From Vagococcus allomyrinae (GTDB lineage: Bacteria > Bacillota > Bacilli > Lactobacillales > Vagococcaceae): 40,194 nucleotides of DNA. Shown here piece by piece: positions 7,917 to 16,885 of the stretch (the stretch's first letter is position 1; the number at the start of each line of letters is the position of its first letter). The notes under the pieces are model-generated. The model searched no databases, had not been told where the DNA came from, and saw only the letters and a list, made by a program, of their open reading frames with translations. The translations under genes were made by a program, and so were the position numbers. The stretch lies in NCBI RefSeq assembly GCF_017829975.1, contig NZ_JAEEGA010000028.1, positions 1-40,194 on the forward strand, in the 5' to 3' direction.

Positions 7917-8987
7917 TCACTCATAGACATATCCTGCTTCAATAGCTACTTTCAAAGCTTCCTCCAAAGAACTATCAGATAATTTGGCAATGTTTTCCAC
8001 AGCTGGTACTAATGAGCTTGGGTCGAATTTACCAGTATCGATATCATCTATCACGTACTCCATAGCCGTTATCCGATAATTAATCGATTCTTTCATTTTT
8101 TTTGCAAAAGTTTCTTTATTCGCCTCTCCTACAAAACGATCATCATTTAGAAAAAACAGCTGACGTTGATAATCAAAAATGCCAGTAACCATTGAACTAC
8201 GAATAGAGGTTTCTGTCATGCCATCAGCCCAACCTTTTACCCAATTCGCTTGCCAATTATAGTCAAACTCCGTCAGCACTTTTTTGGCGTCTTTCACAAA
8301 ATCAGCCGATGATAGATTAGTCATTTCTTCCTCGACTGTGGCAGTCGTTGTTGATTCTTTTGTCTCTAGATCAGCCGAAATGCTTGTAGAGGCCGGAGAT
8401 GTCACTGATTTTTTTGCCGAATTGCCAACAGGTCGGAACAACATATAGAGACCATTTATCAACATAAGGATGGCTAACACCCAAAACCACCATCTCTTAT
8501 AGAATGATTTTTTTTCTTTTATGATATAAAATCTACCATCTGGCCCAGTTACCTCTCTTTTATTCAGTTGTTCCTCTTCGTTATCCGTTAACCTAAATGA
8601 ATGATCACTTGCCCCTGTTACTTTTTCTAGCACTCCACGTGTCGGAAGACAATGCAGAACCGTTAGTATCATATCACCAACAAATGGGATCAGCCTAATG
8701 AAGATCAGCCATCTCGGCAAATCAGCATCTGCTAACCGTCTGACACTTATGGAAAGGTTTGGGATCAGGATGATTAAGAGGTAGCAATTAATAAAGAACA
8801 ATGTTAACTTTACATAAAATTCGCCATCTGGGTCATAGGACTTCCACAATATAATGGCCAGCATCGGCAATATAACAAGAATATCCACGATTGTTTTTAG
8901 TAAAATTGCTAACCAATACTCTTTTCTCGTTGTTCTTCCTTTAAAATTGGCATAATTTAGCCAAAATAACTTATACGCACGCCACAT
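7917..8987 (-). CDS. DUF805-type membrane protein with C-terminal helical domain
   Basis: A 356-residue protein. Residues 1 to about 125 look like a DUF805 domain: the start WRAYKLFWLNYANFKGRTTRKEYW, membrane segments, then SVRRLADADLPRW. A further membrane segment lies at about 165-185, followed by a Ser/Thr-rich linker (about 190-225) and a soluble, probably helical C-terminal part (about 230-356) outside the membrane. The ATG at 8987 follows AAAGGAG. Two MITE-like repeats flank it. DUF805 has no settled function, and the extra C-terminal domain is not one I recognise. Confidence 0.7.
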   Translation of the reverse strand: MWRAYKLFWLNYANFKGRTTRKEYWLAILLKTIVDILVILPMLAIILWKSYDPDGEFYVKLTLFFINCYLLIILIPNLSISVRRLADADLPRWLIFIRLIPFVGDMILTVLHCLPTRGVLEKVTGASDHSFRLTDNEEEQLNKREVTGPDGRFYIIKEKKSFYKRWWFWVLAILMLINGLYMLFRPVGNSAKKSVTSPASTSISADLETKESTTTATVEEEMTNLSSADFVKDAKKVLTEFDYNWQANWVKGWADGMTETSIRSSMVTGIFDYQRQLFFLNDDRFVGEANKETFAKKMKESINYRITAMEYVIDDIDTGKFDPSSLVPAVENIAKLSDSSLEEALKVAIEAGYVYE

Positions 8988-9254
8988 TCGTTTACTCTCC
9001 TTTATGTTTAATTCTCAATCTGCTTGTAGTTCATCGTTTAATTGATTTTTTTCTTTTAATTTGACAGATAATACCAACACCATATGCATCTCAACAATCA
9101 ATCCACTAATAACATTTCTAAATGTTCCCTGTAAGTCGCTCCGTTCAAATTTTTTTGTGATTTGAACAATTTCAGATTAACAAGAATTAAAGGAAAAAGA
9201 AATATCATGGTCTTTAGAATGCTTATTTAGGTACACAGAATACATGACAAACTG

Positions 9255-9282
9255 TTTACCTCATATTTTAATGGTATATAAT
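9255..9282 (+). promoter_or_regulatory. Promoter of the LytTR operon
   Basis: TTTACC (9255-9260) and a perfect TATAAT (9277-9282) are separated by 16 bp. The predicted transcript would begin near 9289, at the edge of repeat copy B, so the repeat would form the mRNA leader. Confidence 0.5.
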
Positions 9283-9287
9283 TAGGA

Positions 9288-9427
9288 TATATAGCTCCTA
9301 TTAAATAATGACGATCAATCGTTAAACTTCCAGCTAAAAAGAAGCTGAAAGCACCACTTTCTGCTCGTCATTATGTTGATAATCCAATGGAACTATATGT
9401 TCGGATTATTTTACGGGATGTATATAG
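9288..9427 (+). repeat. MITE-like dispersed repeat, copy B
   Basis: A 140-bp copy in the orientation opposite to copy A. It starts TATATAGCTCCTATTAAATA, contains the central hairpin (AGCTAAAAAGAAGCT region), the inner end ATCCAATGGAACTATATG, and ends GGGATGTATATAG. It lies between a good promoter and the ribosome site of the LytTR gene. Confidence 0.75.
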
Positions 9428-9450
9428 ATCGGTTTGAAAGGAGAAACAGC

Positions 9451-9885
9451 ATGGATATATTTGTAAAGGAAGACCCTCGTGCAGCTAAAGAAACCATCAA
9501 TATTAAGTGCTTTAAACAAAATGAAAAAATCAAACGCGTTGTTTTGGCAATCAAGTCTGTGGACGATAACCTCAAAGTCTATGCAGATAAAGAAGCCGTT
9601 CTCATAAACAAATCGGAAATACTCTATATAGAAGTAGTGGACAGAAAAATATTCGTCTACACTTCTGATACTGTTTATGAGCTAAAAAAATCGCTGGAAG
9701 ATCTTGAAAAAGAACTTTATCACTATGGTTTTTTCCGAGTATCTAGAACCACCCTGCTTAATATCAACAAAGTGAAAAGCATCAAGCCTCTTGGCAATCA
9801 AAAATTTATTGCAAGGGTCGGTGATTTTGAGAAAGTCGAAATTTCACGCAAATACGCGCGAAAAATCATTGAAATACTAAATTAG
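9451..9885 (+). CDS. LytTR-domain DNA-binding regulator
   Basis: A 144-residue protein with a short N-terminal region and a C-terminal LytTR domain (about 50-142): LYIEVVDRKIFVYT, then FFRVSRTTLLNINKVKSI, the latter being the family hallmark. There is no receiver domain, so it is a stand-alone LytTR factor. The start at 9451 is set by AAAGGAGA; the 26 upstream in-frame codons are mostly encoded by repeat copy B and are not believed. The gene is followed by a small membrane protein, an arrangement common for LytTR/DUF3021 pairs in which the membrane protein restrains the regulator and both autoregulate. Confidence 0.85.
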   Translation: MDIFVKEDPRAAKETINIKCFKQNEKIKRVVLAIKSVDDNLKVYADKEAVLINKSEILYIEVVDRKIFVYTSDTVYELKKSLEDLEKELYHYGFFRVSRTTLLNINKVKSIKPLGNQKFIARVGDFEKVEISRKYARKIIEILN

Positions 9886-9901
9886 AAAGAGTTGGTGAGA
9901 A

Positions 9902-10336
9902 ATGCTGAATTTTTTAATAAAGGTTTGGAATGCTTATTTAGACAGTGTCGCTCTGGCTTTGATAGGTATTGTGGCCTACTTTATTATCAACGGGCACAGC
10001 GATAGTAATGTGCCACTGATTGTTCTTTTAGAAATTTTTGTTGTTTTTCTGTTGGCATCCGTTGTTCAAAATACATTGCTTAATCAAGATAAGGAGTATG
10101 AGAACAAAGAGGTCGTTTTACGAGGCATTATTTTTTTCGTATTTATTTGTTCCTTGGTCCTCTTCGTTTCCATGGGATTAAATCACTTAACAAAACCGTT
10201 GGAAATTTTAACCGCCATTGGCTTAGCTGCTGCATTTTACTCAATGCAATTTGCTTTTGTCTATTTCACGAGTTATCGAGAAGCCAGAAAATTAATGAGA
10301 GCGATTGAAAACTATCAAGAGGAACAAAAAAAATGA
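9902..10336 (+). CDS. DUF3021-like four-span membrane protein, partner of the LytTR regulator
   Basis: A 144-residue integral membrane protein with four predicted spans (about residues 15-30, 38-60, 75-95 and 100-122) and a charged C-terminal tail (REARKLMRAIENYQEEQKK). It follows the LytTR gene by 16 bp with a GGTGAG ribosome site. Topology, size and position match DUF3021 proteins that accompany LytTR regulators, though the match rests on architecture more than on a strict motif. Confidence 0.7.
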   Translation: MLNFLIKVWNAYLDSVALALIGIVAYFIINGHSDSNVPLIVLLEIFVVFLLASVVQNTLLNQDKEYENKEVVLRGIIFFVFICSLVLFVSMGLNHLTKPLEILTAIGLAAAFYSMQFAFVYFTSYREARKLMRAIENYQEEQKK

Positions 10337-10344
10337 ACAAGGGC

Positions 10345-10503
10345 TTATAGTATTGTCAACAGTCGATCGACTTTCTTCAATCGTTTATGAAATAACGCCT
10401 GCTGCTGACTAATGCGCTTCAACATCAATTAGTCATGGTGAAAAGCCCCTCTTTGGACAGCGATGGTATCTGATAGTTGCTCTTTTAGTTTGTAAGCTCC
10501 AAC
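10345..10503 (-). other. Possible coding remnant in a gene-free stretch
   Basis: The interval between 10337 and 10730 has no intact gene. On the minus strand one frame is open for about 50 codons except for a single internal TAA. It reads as helical, charged protein (for example LKEQLSDTIAVQRGAFHHD, then LMLKRISQQQALFHKRLKK). It has no start with a ribosome site, and I do not recognise the parent. It may equally be chance. Confidence 0.2.
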
Positions 10504-10542
10504 TCAATAATATTAACCATTTTTCTACTAACATACTTAAGC

Positions 10543-10654
10543 GATAGACCTCCCAAAAATAATCTGACGAGATAGTTCCACTGGATTGATCGCTTTCACT
10601 TAGAATTTGTTGAGATCGAAGCTTTGCGTAAAGATTATTTAACTGGAACTATAT
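10543..10654 (+). repeat. MITE-like dispersed repeat, copy C (short form)
   Basis: A 112-bp copy with outer end GATAGACCTCCCAAAAATAA, inner end AGATAGTTCCACTGGAT (10570-10586) and right end ATTTAACTGGAACTATAT (to 10654), forming terminal inverted repeats. The interior is a GAATTTGTTGAGATCGAAG segment shared only with copy D, in place of the central hairpin of A and B. Confidence 0.7.
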
Positions 10655-10669
10655 CTGCATTTATTCTGG

Positions 10670-10716
10670 AAAAAAAGGACTGTCAGATATTCAGCTTGCG
10701 AATTTTCTGACGGTCC
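10670..10716 (-). terminator. Intrinsic terminator of the fermentation operon
   Basis: On the minus strand GGGACCGTCAGA pairs with TCTGACAGTCC (10716-10677, one mismatch) and is followed by a run of seven T. It begins 14 bp beyond the glutamate dehydrogenase stop. Confidence 0.85.
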
Positions 10717-10730
10717 CTTAGTTAATTTAA

Positions 10731-12071
10731 TTAGATAACCCCTAAATCAATCATAGCATCTGCAACTTTGACAAACCCACCAATATTTGCTCCATTAACA
10801 TAATTGACATACCCATCTTCTTCCGTCCCATAGTCCAAACAGGTTTGGTGGATATTTTCCATAAAGCCATGAAGCTTCTCGTCCACTTCTTCAGACGTCC
10901 AACTATAATGCATGGCATTTTGTGCCATCTCTAGGCCAGATACTGCCACGCCGCCAGCATTAGCCGCTTTTCCAGGAGCAAACAATAATTTATTTTCAGT
11001 AAAAAGGTGCATAGCTCCCTCCGTTGATGGCATATTAGCCGCCTCGCAGACACAGATGACACCATTTTTTATCAAGGTCTTCGCGTCTGATTCGTCCAGT
11101 TCATTTTGACGAGAGGAAGGAATGGCAATGTCCACAGGCACTTCCCACGGGCGCTTGCCTTCAACATAAGTTACGCCATACTTATCTGCATAATCTTTGA
11201 TCGGTCGACGGTACACGGTCCAAAGGTCTTTAATATAGTCAAGTTTTTCTCCACTGATTCCCTCTTCATCGTAGATATAACCGTATGGATCAGCTGCTGT
11301 CACTACTTTTGCCCCTAACTCATCTAATTTCTCAATTAAATATGACCCGACATTCCCATACCCCGATACCGATACTCTTTTACCAGCTAAGACTTGATTT
11401 TTTCTGGCCAACATACACTGAACAAAGTAAGCTACACCATAACCCGTCGCTTCTGGTCGAATTAAACTACCTCCCCAACCGATTTTTTTACCAGTGAAAA
11501 CGCCACTAAATTCATCCATGATTCGTTTATATTGACCATACATGTAGCCAATTTCTCGATGGCCCACGCCAATATCACCAGCCGGAATATCTGTATTTGG
11601 TCCTATATGACGGTGTAATTCGTTAATGTATGATTGGCAAAAACGCATAACCTCACTATCAGATTTTCCAACACCATCAAAGTCTGCTCCCCCTTTGGCA
11701 GCCCCCAAAGGCAAGGAGGTTAAGCTGTTTTTAAAAATCATTTCAAACCCTAAAAACTTTATTGTATCCAAGGTAACATCTGGTGCAAAACGGATGCCTC
11801 CTTTAAACGGACCAATCGCACTATTAAACTGAATTCGCCAGCCACGATTCACTTGAACAGCTCCTCGATCATCGATCCAAGGCACTCTAAACGTGATGAT
11901 TCGCTCTGGCTCAATCATCCGCTCTAATAATTTATTTTCAGCGTATTGTGGATTCTTTTCTACAAATGGGGCAATTGACATCATCACTTCTCTCACAGAT
12001 TGATGGTATTCCTTTTCTAATGGATCTTTCCTCATTACCTCAGCCATAAATTTATCAACATCTAAAATCAT
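10731..12071 (-). CDS. gdhA: NADP-type glutamate dehydrogenase
   Basis: A 446-residue hexameric-type glutamate dehydrogenase that interconverts glutamate with 2-oxoglutarate and ammonia. Key blocks are PFKGGIRFAP, the catalytic-lysine segment PLGAAKGGADF, PAGDIGVGHREIGYM, and the Rossmann motif GYGNVGSYL. Length matches the roughly 450-residue NADP class; cofactor is assigned by class only. It is the last gene of a seven-gene operon, 24 bp after an aminotransferase. This placement implies it regenerates 2-oxoglutarate from the glutamate made by that enzyme, releasing ammonia, rather than serving biosynthesis. The ribosome site is AGAGGGGG. Confidence 0.92.
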   Translation of the reverse strand: MILDVDKFMAEVMRKDPLEKEYHQSVREVMMSIAPFVEKNPQYAENKLLERMIEPERIITFRVPWIDDRGAVQVNRGWRIQFNSAIGPFKGGIRFAPDVTLDTIKFLGFEMIFKNSLTSLPLGAAKGGADFDGVGKSDSEVMRFCQSYINELHRHIGPNTDIPAGDIGVGHREIGYMYGQYKRIMDEFSGVFTGKKIGWGGSLIRPEATGYGVAYFVQCMLARKNQVLAGKRVSVSGYGNVGSYLIEKLDELGAKVVTAADPYGYIYDEEGISGEKLDYIKDLWTVYRRPIKDYADKYGVTYVEGKRPWEVPVDIAIPSSRQNELDESDAKTLIKNGVICVCEAANMPSTEGAMHLFTENKLLFAPGKAANAGGVAVSGLEMAQNAMHYSWTSEEVDEKLHGFMENIHQTCLDYGTEEDGYVNYVNGANIGGFVKVADAMIDLGVI

Positions 12072-12095
12072 TCTCTTCCCCCTCTTCTTCTCCGA

Positions 12096-13310
12096 TCACT
12101 TGATCAAGCTTTCCACTACTTGACGTAAAATATTAATCGCCATGTCACATTCCTTCTCAGTAACAATTAGTGGCGGCACCATACGAATGGTATGAGAGCC
12201 AATAGCTGTTGTTAAGAGTTTTTGGGCAACGGCTCCACGCTTGATTTCGACGGCATTAACTTCATTAAATTCTACGGCAACTAATAGCCCCTTACCGCGA
12301 ACTTCCTTAACATCTGGTAATGTGGCAAGTTGTTCCATAAAGTACTGACCTATTTGTTTGGCGTTTCCTGCCAAATCTCGCTCTAGCAACTCACCTATTT
12401 GCGCATAAGCAGCTGCACACGCGACTGGATTTCCACCATAAGTTGACCCATGTGTGCCTGCTGAAAAGGTTGCCGCGTATTTATCCGTTGTACAAATCGC
12501 ACCAATCGGCATTCCTCCCCCCATGGCCTTGGCCATTGAAATGATGTCAGGTTTAACATCATAGTTTTGAAACGCCATCACACTTCCTGTGCGGCCCCAA
12601 CCGGTTTGTATTTCATCGAATAGTAATAACAGTCCCTTTTCATCGCATAAATCACGAAGCCCTTTTAAAAATTCAGGTGTTGCCGGAATTACGCCACCCT
12701 CTCCTTGAATCGGCTCAACCATGATCGCAATCGTGTTGTCCGTAACCAGCTCTTTAAAAGAGTCTAAATCATTAAACTTAGCGTAGGAGAAGCCTGGAAC
12801 CATCGGCTTAAATCCCATTTGGATCACGTTATCGGTCTGACCAGTCGCTGACATGGCCCCATAGGTTCGACCGTGAAAACTATCGAAAGCTGTAATAATT
12901 TCATAGCGATTCGGACCATAATGATCAACACCGTATTTTCGTGCCAGCTTAATCATCGCTTCATTAGCCTCAGTACCAGAGTTTTGATAAAATATCTTAT
13001 CCATGTCAATCGCTTGGCAAATTCTTTCTGCTAATAGGGCTTGCGGAATCGTGTACGGATAATTAAAGGTGTGGATAATATCATCTACTTGATTCTTAAT
13101 GGCAGCAACTACTTTGGGATTGCGATTCCCGGCACTGTTAACCGCCACACCTCCATAAAAATCCAAGTAGCCCTCGCCATTCTCATCATATAGATAAACA
13201 CCTTCAGCCCGTTCCGCAATAAAATCATACCGCTCATACGTTTCAATCATGTATTTATTCGTCAATGCTTTAATTTCTGCACTCGTCTTGTTACTATCAC
13301 TTAATTTCAT
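12096..13310 (-). CDS. Class III PLP aminotransferase (ArgD-like), probably for an omega-amino substrate
   Basis: A 404-residue cytoplasmic transaminase of subgroup III. It shows NSGTEANEAMIKLARKYG (phosphate binding), SFHGRTYGAMSATGQ, EPIQGEGGV, FDEIQTGWGRTG (the cofactor-binding Asp), and the Schiff-base lysine in SMAKAMGGGMPIGA, then HGSTYGGNP. The overall pattern is closest to acetylornithine/ornithine aminotransferases, but no arginine genes are near. Its operon partners are an acylating aldehyde dehydrogenase and glutamate dehydrogenase, which suggests it converts an omega-amine to an aldehyde with 2-oxoglutarate as acceptor. Taurine, GABA, beta-alanine or 5-aminovalerate are possible substrates. 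It overlaps the kinase gene by 4 bp. Confidence 0.85.
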   Translation of the reverse strand: MKLSDSNKTSAEIKALTNKYMIETYERYDFIAERAEGVYLYDENGEGYLDFYGGVAVNSAGNRNPKVVAAIKNQVDDIIHTFNYPYTIPQALLAERICQAIDMDKIFYQNSGTEANEAMIKLARKYGVDHYGPNRYEIITAFDSFHGRTYGAMSATGQTDNVIQMGFKPMVPGFSYAKFNDLDSFKELVTDNTIAIMVEPIQGEGGVIPATPEFLKGLRDLCDEKGLLLLFDEIQTGWGRTGSVMAFQNYDVKPDIISMAKAMGGGMPIGAICTTDKYAATFSAGTHGSTYGGNPVACAAAYAQIGELLERDLAGNAKQIGQYFMEQLATLPDVKEVRGKGLLVAVEFNEVNAVEIKRGAVAQKLLTTAIGSHTIRMVPPLIVTEKECDMAINILRQVVESLIK

Positions 13311-14413
13311 GATAATCCCTCCAAAATTTTTGATTCATTTGGGTAATACTGAATCGCTTCTTCACCTTTTAACACACGAATTACACCTAAAGCCAGAGCT
13401 TTCATCTCTTCTTCCCCTGGAAAAATCTGAATTGGGGCTAAAAAGTTGACATATTCTTTTAACCAGGCCATTAAAAGCTTGTCATGAGCCAAACCGCCTG
13501 TCAGTAAAATGCCATCTACTTGGCCTTTTAAGACGACACACATCGCCCCAATTTCTTTGGCAATTTGATACCCCATCGCTTGATAAACTAATTTAGCTTG
13601 CTGGCTACCTTCTCGAATCATTTGTCCAATTTTACGACCATCATTGGTTCCTAAGTAAGCGACTAAGCCACCATGACCAATTAATTTCTTAAGCAACTCA
13701 TCTTTACTGTACTCTCCTGAAAAGCAAAGATCGATGACCGAGCCAAAAGGTAAACCACCTGTACGCTCTGGTGAAAAAGGGCCGTCACCATTCAGAGCAT
13801 TGTTCACATCGATCAATCGCCCGCGCCGGTGAGCACCAACTGAAATTCCTCCTCCTAAATGGGCGATCACATAATTCATTTCTTCGTATCGTTTCCCCGC
13901 CTGTTGGGCCGCCATCCGGCCAACTGCCCGTTGATTTAAAGGATGATCTTTTGACTTTCGTTGGATCAAAGGTGTTCCTGAAAAGCGCGCTACTGGTTCT
14001 AGTTCATCTACAACAACGGGATCAACCACATAAGCTTTGACACCAATAGCCACGGCAAATGCATGAGCCAAAGGACCTCCCAAATTCGATGCATGCTCCC
14101 CCATGACACCAACTTTTAAGTCTGCCAACATGGCTTGATTAACTTCATAGGTCCCCCCCACAACGGGTTTCATATTACCACCTCGAGCAATTACCCCGTC
14201 AAAGGTATTCAACTCAATCTGCTTGGTTACTAATAGCTCTCGGATTAAGTCATATCTGAAATCGAGTTGGTCATAAATAGTGTCAAAACGGCGAATATCA
14301 TCTGGTGAGTGGGTCAAACTCTCTGTAAACACTTCCTGTTCATTTTGAAAAACAGCTATTTTGGTAGAGGTAGAGCCGGGATTAATGATTAAAAAACGAT
14401 AAAAATCGGCCAT
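13307..14413 (-). CDS. buk: Butyrate kinase-family acyl kinase
   Basis: A 368-residue ASKHA-fold acid kinase. The N-terminal phosphate loop is INPGSTSTKIAVF. Family blocks GGNMKPVVGGTYEVN, HASNLGGPLAHA, HLGGGISVGAHRRGR and LTGGLAHDKLL match butyrate kinases. It would convert an acyl phosphate and ADP to the acid and ATP, the ATP-yielding step of the operon. It begins 1 bp after the phosphotransacylase gene and overlaps the aminotransferase gene. The acyl group need not be butyryl; no bkd or butyryl-CoA genes are present here. Confidence 0.85.
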   Translation of the reverse strand: MADFYRFLIINPGSTSTKIAVFQNEQEVFTESLTHSPDDIRRFDTIYDQLDFRYDLIRELLVTKQIELNTFDGVIARGGNMKPVVGGTYEVNQAMLADLKVGVMGEHASNLGGPLAHAFAVAIGVKAYVVDPVVVDELEPVARFSGTPLIQRKSKDHPLNQRAVGRMAAQQAGKRYEEMNYVIAHLGGGISVGAHRRGRLIDVNNALNGDGPFSPERTGGLPFGSVIDLCFSGEYSKDELLKKLIGHGGLVAYLGTNDGRKIGQMIREGSQQAKLVYQAMGYQIAKEIGAMCVVLKGQVDGILLTGGLAHDKLLMAWLKEYVNFLAPIQIFPGEEEMKALALGVIRVLKGEEAIQYYPNESKILEGLS

Positions 14414-14414
14414 G

Positions 14415-15335
14415 CTATTTCCTCGCTTTCTGATTTTGTTGAATCAATAGAGCTAATGCCATTGACTGCAGTTTGGCTAAGTCAGAGCTAGCTCGTGAAG
14501 TTAAGATAATCGGTTCTCGCGCCCCCATAATCACGCCAGATTTTTCTGCTTGAGCAAAATATTCCAAAGACTTATTAAGAATATTGCCCGCTTCAATATT
14601 AGGCATGATAAGAATATCGGCCTGACCAGCTATGGGGTCTGTGATTCCCTTCACTCTGGCGGCTTCTTCAGAAATGGCGTTATCCAACCCTAAAGGCCCT
14701 GCCAACACCCCGGGGGAGAAGCGCTGCTGCTCCCGGTTCATTCGGACTAACTCAGCGGCCTCAACTGTGGCTGGCATTTTAGGATTGACGGTTTCTGTCG
14801 CACAGACCAGGGTAATTTTCGGCTGATTAATTCCCAATGCTAAGGCAACCTCAAGGGCATTTTCAATAATCACAGCCTTTTCTTCCACATTAGGCAAAAT
14901 AGTCATCGCAGAATCACTCAGAATCAGTAAGCGCGGGAATCGTTCTAAAACAAAGACTCCAACATGACTGAGCAACGTCCCACTTCGTAAGCCTCGTTCC
15001 TTATCCAACACCGCCTTTAACATGACAGAGGTTTCAACGATGCCCTTCATAGGTAAATCTGCCTGGCCACTATTAATCAAATCCACGGCTTTCTGGCAAG
15101 ATTCTCTGTTGTTTTCACAGTTGATCATTTCATGCCTTTTTAAATTCAAGCCGACTACTTTTGCCAATTCTTCAATTTTTTTTTGGTCGCCAATTAAAAT
15201 TGAACTAGCTAAGCCAATGTCATCTGCCAACTTAACTGCTGCTAATACTTTTCTGTCCTGAGCCACAGCTACGGCAATTTTCGGCTTAACTGGACGTTTG
15301 GCGGCGATCACCATCTCGTCAAAATTTGTAATCAT
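14415..15335 (-). CDS. ptb: Phosphotransbutyrylase-family phosphate acyltransferase
   Basis: About 306 residues. The Pta/Ptb family block GPLGLDNAISEEAA followed by GQADILIMPNIEAGN is clear, and the length fits Ptb rather than the larger Pta. It exchanges CoA of an acyl-CoA for phosphate, feeding the adjacent kinase. I start at the second ATG (15335) because GAGGAGG directly abuts the first ATG and lies 6 nt before the second. Genuine substrate is unknown and is inferred to be the acyl-CoA made by the aldehyde dehydrogenase encoded upstream. Confidence 0.85.
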   Translation of the reverse strand: MITNFDEMVIAAKRPVKPKIAVAVAQDRKVLAAVKLADDIGLASSILIGDQKKIEELAKVVGLNLKRHEMINCENNRESCQKAVDLINSGQADLPMKGIVETSVMLKAVLDKERGLRSGTLLSHVGVFVLERFPRLLILSDSAMTILPNVEEKAVIIENALEVALALGINQPKITLVCATETVNPKMPATVEAAELVRMNREQQRFSPGVLAGPLGLDNAISEEAARVKGITDPIAGQADILIMPNIEAGNILNKSLEYFAQAEKSGVIMGAREPIILTSRASSDLAKLQSMALALLIQQNQKARK

Positions 15336-15400
15336 TTTCATCCTCCTCTATTGACCACCACTTTTTCAAGAAATCCTCTCGTTACTTGCACCCTTAATTA

Positions 15401-16780
15401 TTAACGCCAAATCTCCGCGTCACTTGGAATCACCCGATCTGGAATAACGGCTGCAATCCGGCTGATATTAACCAAATGAGTCCACCATAAATTCTCACTA
15501 ATGCTATTGTTTCCCCAACTCCCACAACCTAAGGTCCCAGTCGGATTAAGACCATTATTCATCGCTCCCCCTAAACCGGAAGATCCTTGTTGGTTGACCA
15601 CTAAACGAGAAACTGGAAGCAAATTGCCTAACTCTTCAATATGGTCTTGATTATGTGAATGAATCACAGCCGAATGCCCTGCTCCCTCAAACAATAAATT
15701 GGTCTTAGCAATGTTTAGCGCTTCTCCCCAATTTTGATAGCTGATGATCGATAATACTGGACATAATTTCTCTTTTGTAAATAATTCCGCTGCACCAAAG
15801 GCATCGATTTTAACGAAAATAAACTTAGCATTTTTCGGGATGTCAATTCCCAACAATTTCCCAATTTGATAGGCTGATTTCCCCACTACCTCTGGGTTAA
15901 TCCGACCTTCGGGAAATAATCTGTTTCGAAACATCGCTTTTTCCTCTGATTTAATCGGGTAACCACCACGAGCTGTTAAGGCTGATTCAACATTCAAATC
16001 ATCTCGGTGGGGATAAATTAACGTTTGTTCACAGGTACATAAAATCCCATTATCATATGTCCGACCGGCTACTACCATGTCGATATAATCTTCGACCATC
16101 ACATCATCATCTACCACACATTGAACATTTCCAGCACCGACACCAAAGGACGGTTTACCAGAAGAATAGGCCGCCTTGACCATGGCTGGTCCGCCTGTCG
16201 CAATAGTTGCATCACACATTCCCATAACCGCTTGAGTATGTTCCAAAGTGGGATTGTCAATAATCTGAATCAAATCTTCTGGTGCCCCAATTTTTTTCAG
16301 AGCCTCTCTCATAACCTTAACTGTTTGACGCCCCGACTCTTTCCCTCTAGGATGAGGCGAGACGATCAACGCATTCCCACCCTTTAACGCAATCATAGCA
16401 TTTTGCATCGGCGTCATCGTGGGATTAGTTGTTGGGGTGACGGCACCGATAACCCCAATTGGCTTGGCAATTTCAATCAAGCCTTCCCCTTCAATATGGC
16501 GAATAATATGACGACTCTTTTCATGTTTTATCTTATTCCAAACAGCTTTCGACTTTCCTTGATTTTTGACAATCTTATCTTCGTAGATGCCCATTTGAGT
16601 TTCTTTAACTGCTAATTCTGACAATGATTCTGCTGCGTCATAAACAGCTTTACCAATGACTTTTACTGCTTCATCAACTCGCTCTTGAGACCACTTTTCA
16701 AATTTTTCTTGAGCCGATCGCCCCTTCTCAACCAATTTCATCACTTCTAATTGAACAGCTGTGTCCTCATTCATCATCAC
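15401..16780 (-). CDS. CoA-acylating aldehyde dehydrogenase (SauS/AdhE-N/EutE type)
   Basis: A 459-residue NAD(P)-dependent enzyme that oxidises an aldehyde to acyl-CoA. PIGVIGAVTPTTNPTMTP and FGVGAGNVQCVVDDD are cofactor-region motifs. The catalytic Cys is the first in GILCTCEQ, and GTLGCGSWGNNSISENLWW is the C-terminal hallmark of acylating enzymes (AdhE N-domain, sulfoacetaldehyde dehydrogenase SauS). There is no microcompartment-targeting extension, so it should be cytosolic. Context (aminotransferase before, Ptb/Buk after) makes it the link between a semialdehyde and ATP formation. The exact aldehyde cannot be decided from sequence. Confidence 0.85.
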   Translation of the reverse strand: MMMNEDTAVQLEVMKLVEKGRSAQEKFEKWSQERVDEAVKVIGKAVYDAAESLSELAVKETQMGIYEDKIVKNQGKSKAVWNKIKHEKSRHIIRHIEGEGLIEIAKPIGVIGAVTPTTNPTMTPMQNAMIALKGGNALIVSPHPRGKESGRQTVKVMREALKKIGAPEDLIQIIDNPTLEHTQAVMGMCDATIATGGPAMVKAAYSSGKPSFGVGAGNVQCVVDDDVMVEDYIDMVVAGRTYDNGILCTCEQTLIYPHRDDLNVESALTARGGYPIKSEEKAMFRNRLFPEGRINPEVVGKSAYQIGKLLGIDIPKNAKFIFVKIDAFGAAELFTKEKLCPVLSIISYQNWGEALNIAKTNLLFEGAGHSAVIHSHNQDHIEELGNLLPVSRLVVNQQGSSGLGGAMNNGLNPTGTLGCGSWGNNSISENLWWTHLVNISRIAAVIPDRVIPSDAEIWR

Positions 16781-16885
16781 TTTCCCTCTCCTTTATAACT
16801 TATTTAACCAACCTATACCAGCATTATTGCTATGCAGTTCCCACATACTTAAAAAGGACTAAGCTATCTGTAGCAACAACGATGT

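Noticed and set aside
9373-9450. N-terminal extension of the LytTR frame
   Set aside because: The codons are largely inside repeat copy B, there is no ribosome site before 9373, and a strong AAAGGAGA precedes the ATG at 9451.
7748-10654. Possible CRISPR array or integron from repeated sequence
   Set aside because: The repeats are 85-178 bp, kilobases apart, inverted relative to each other and have terminal inverted repeats; no regular spacers.
10731-13310. Arginine or glutamate biosynthesis cluster
   Set aside because: An ArgD-like transaminase and glutamate dehydrogenase could suggest it, but no arg genes are present and both are coupled to acylating dehydrogenase, Ptb and Buk, with cre sites upstream.
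13771-14040. 89-codon frame opposite the butyrate kinase gene
   Set aside because: Shadow of a clearly coding gene, with no ribosome site and no recognisable motif. The same holds for the frames opposite gdhA, the aldehyde dehydrogenase and the permease.
13307-15335. Branched-chain keto acid (bkd) operon because of ptb-buk
   Set aside because: The neighbouring E1, E2, E3 genes of a bkd operon are absent; the acyl-CoA source here is an aldehyde dehydrogenase.
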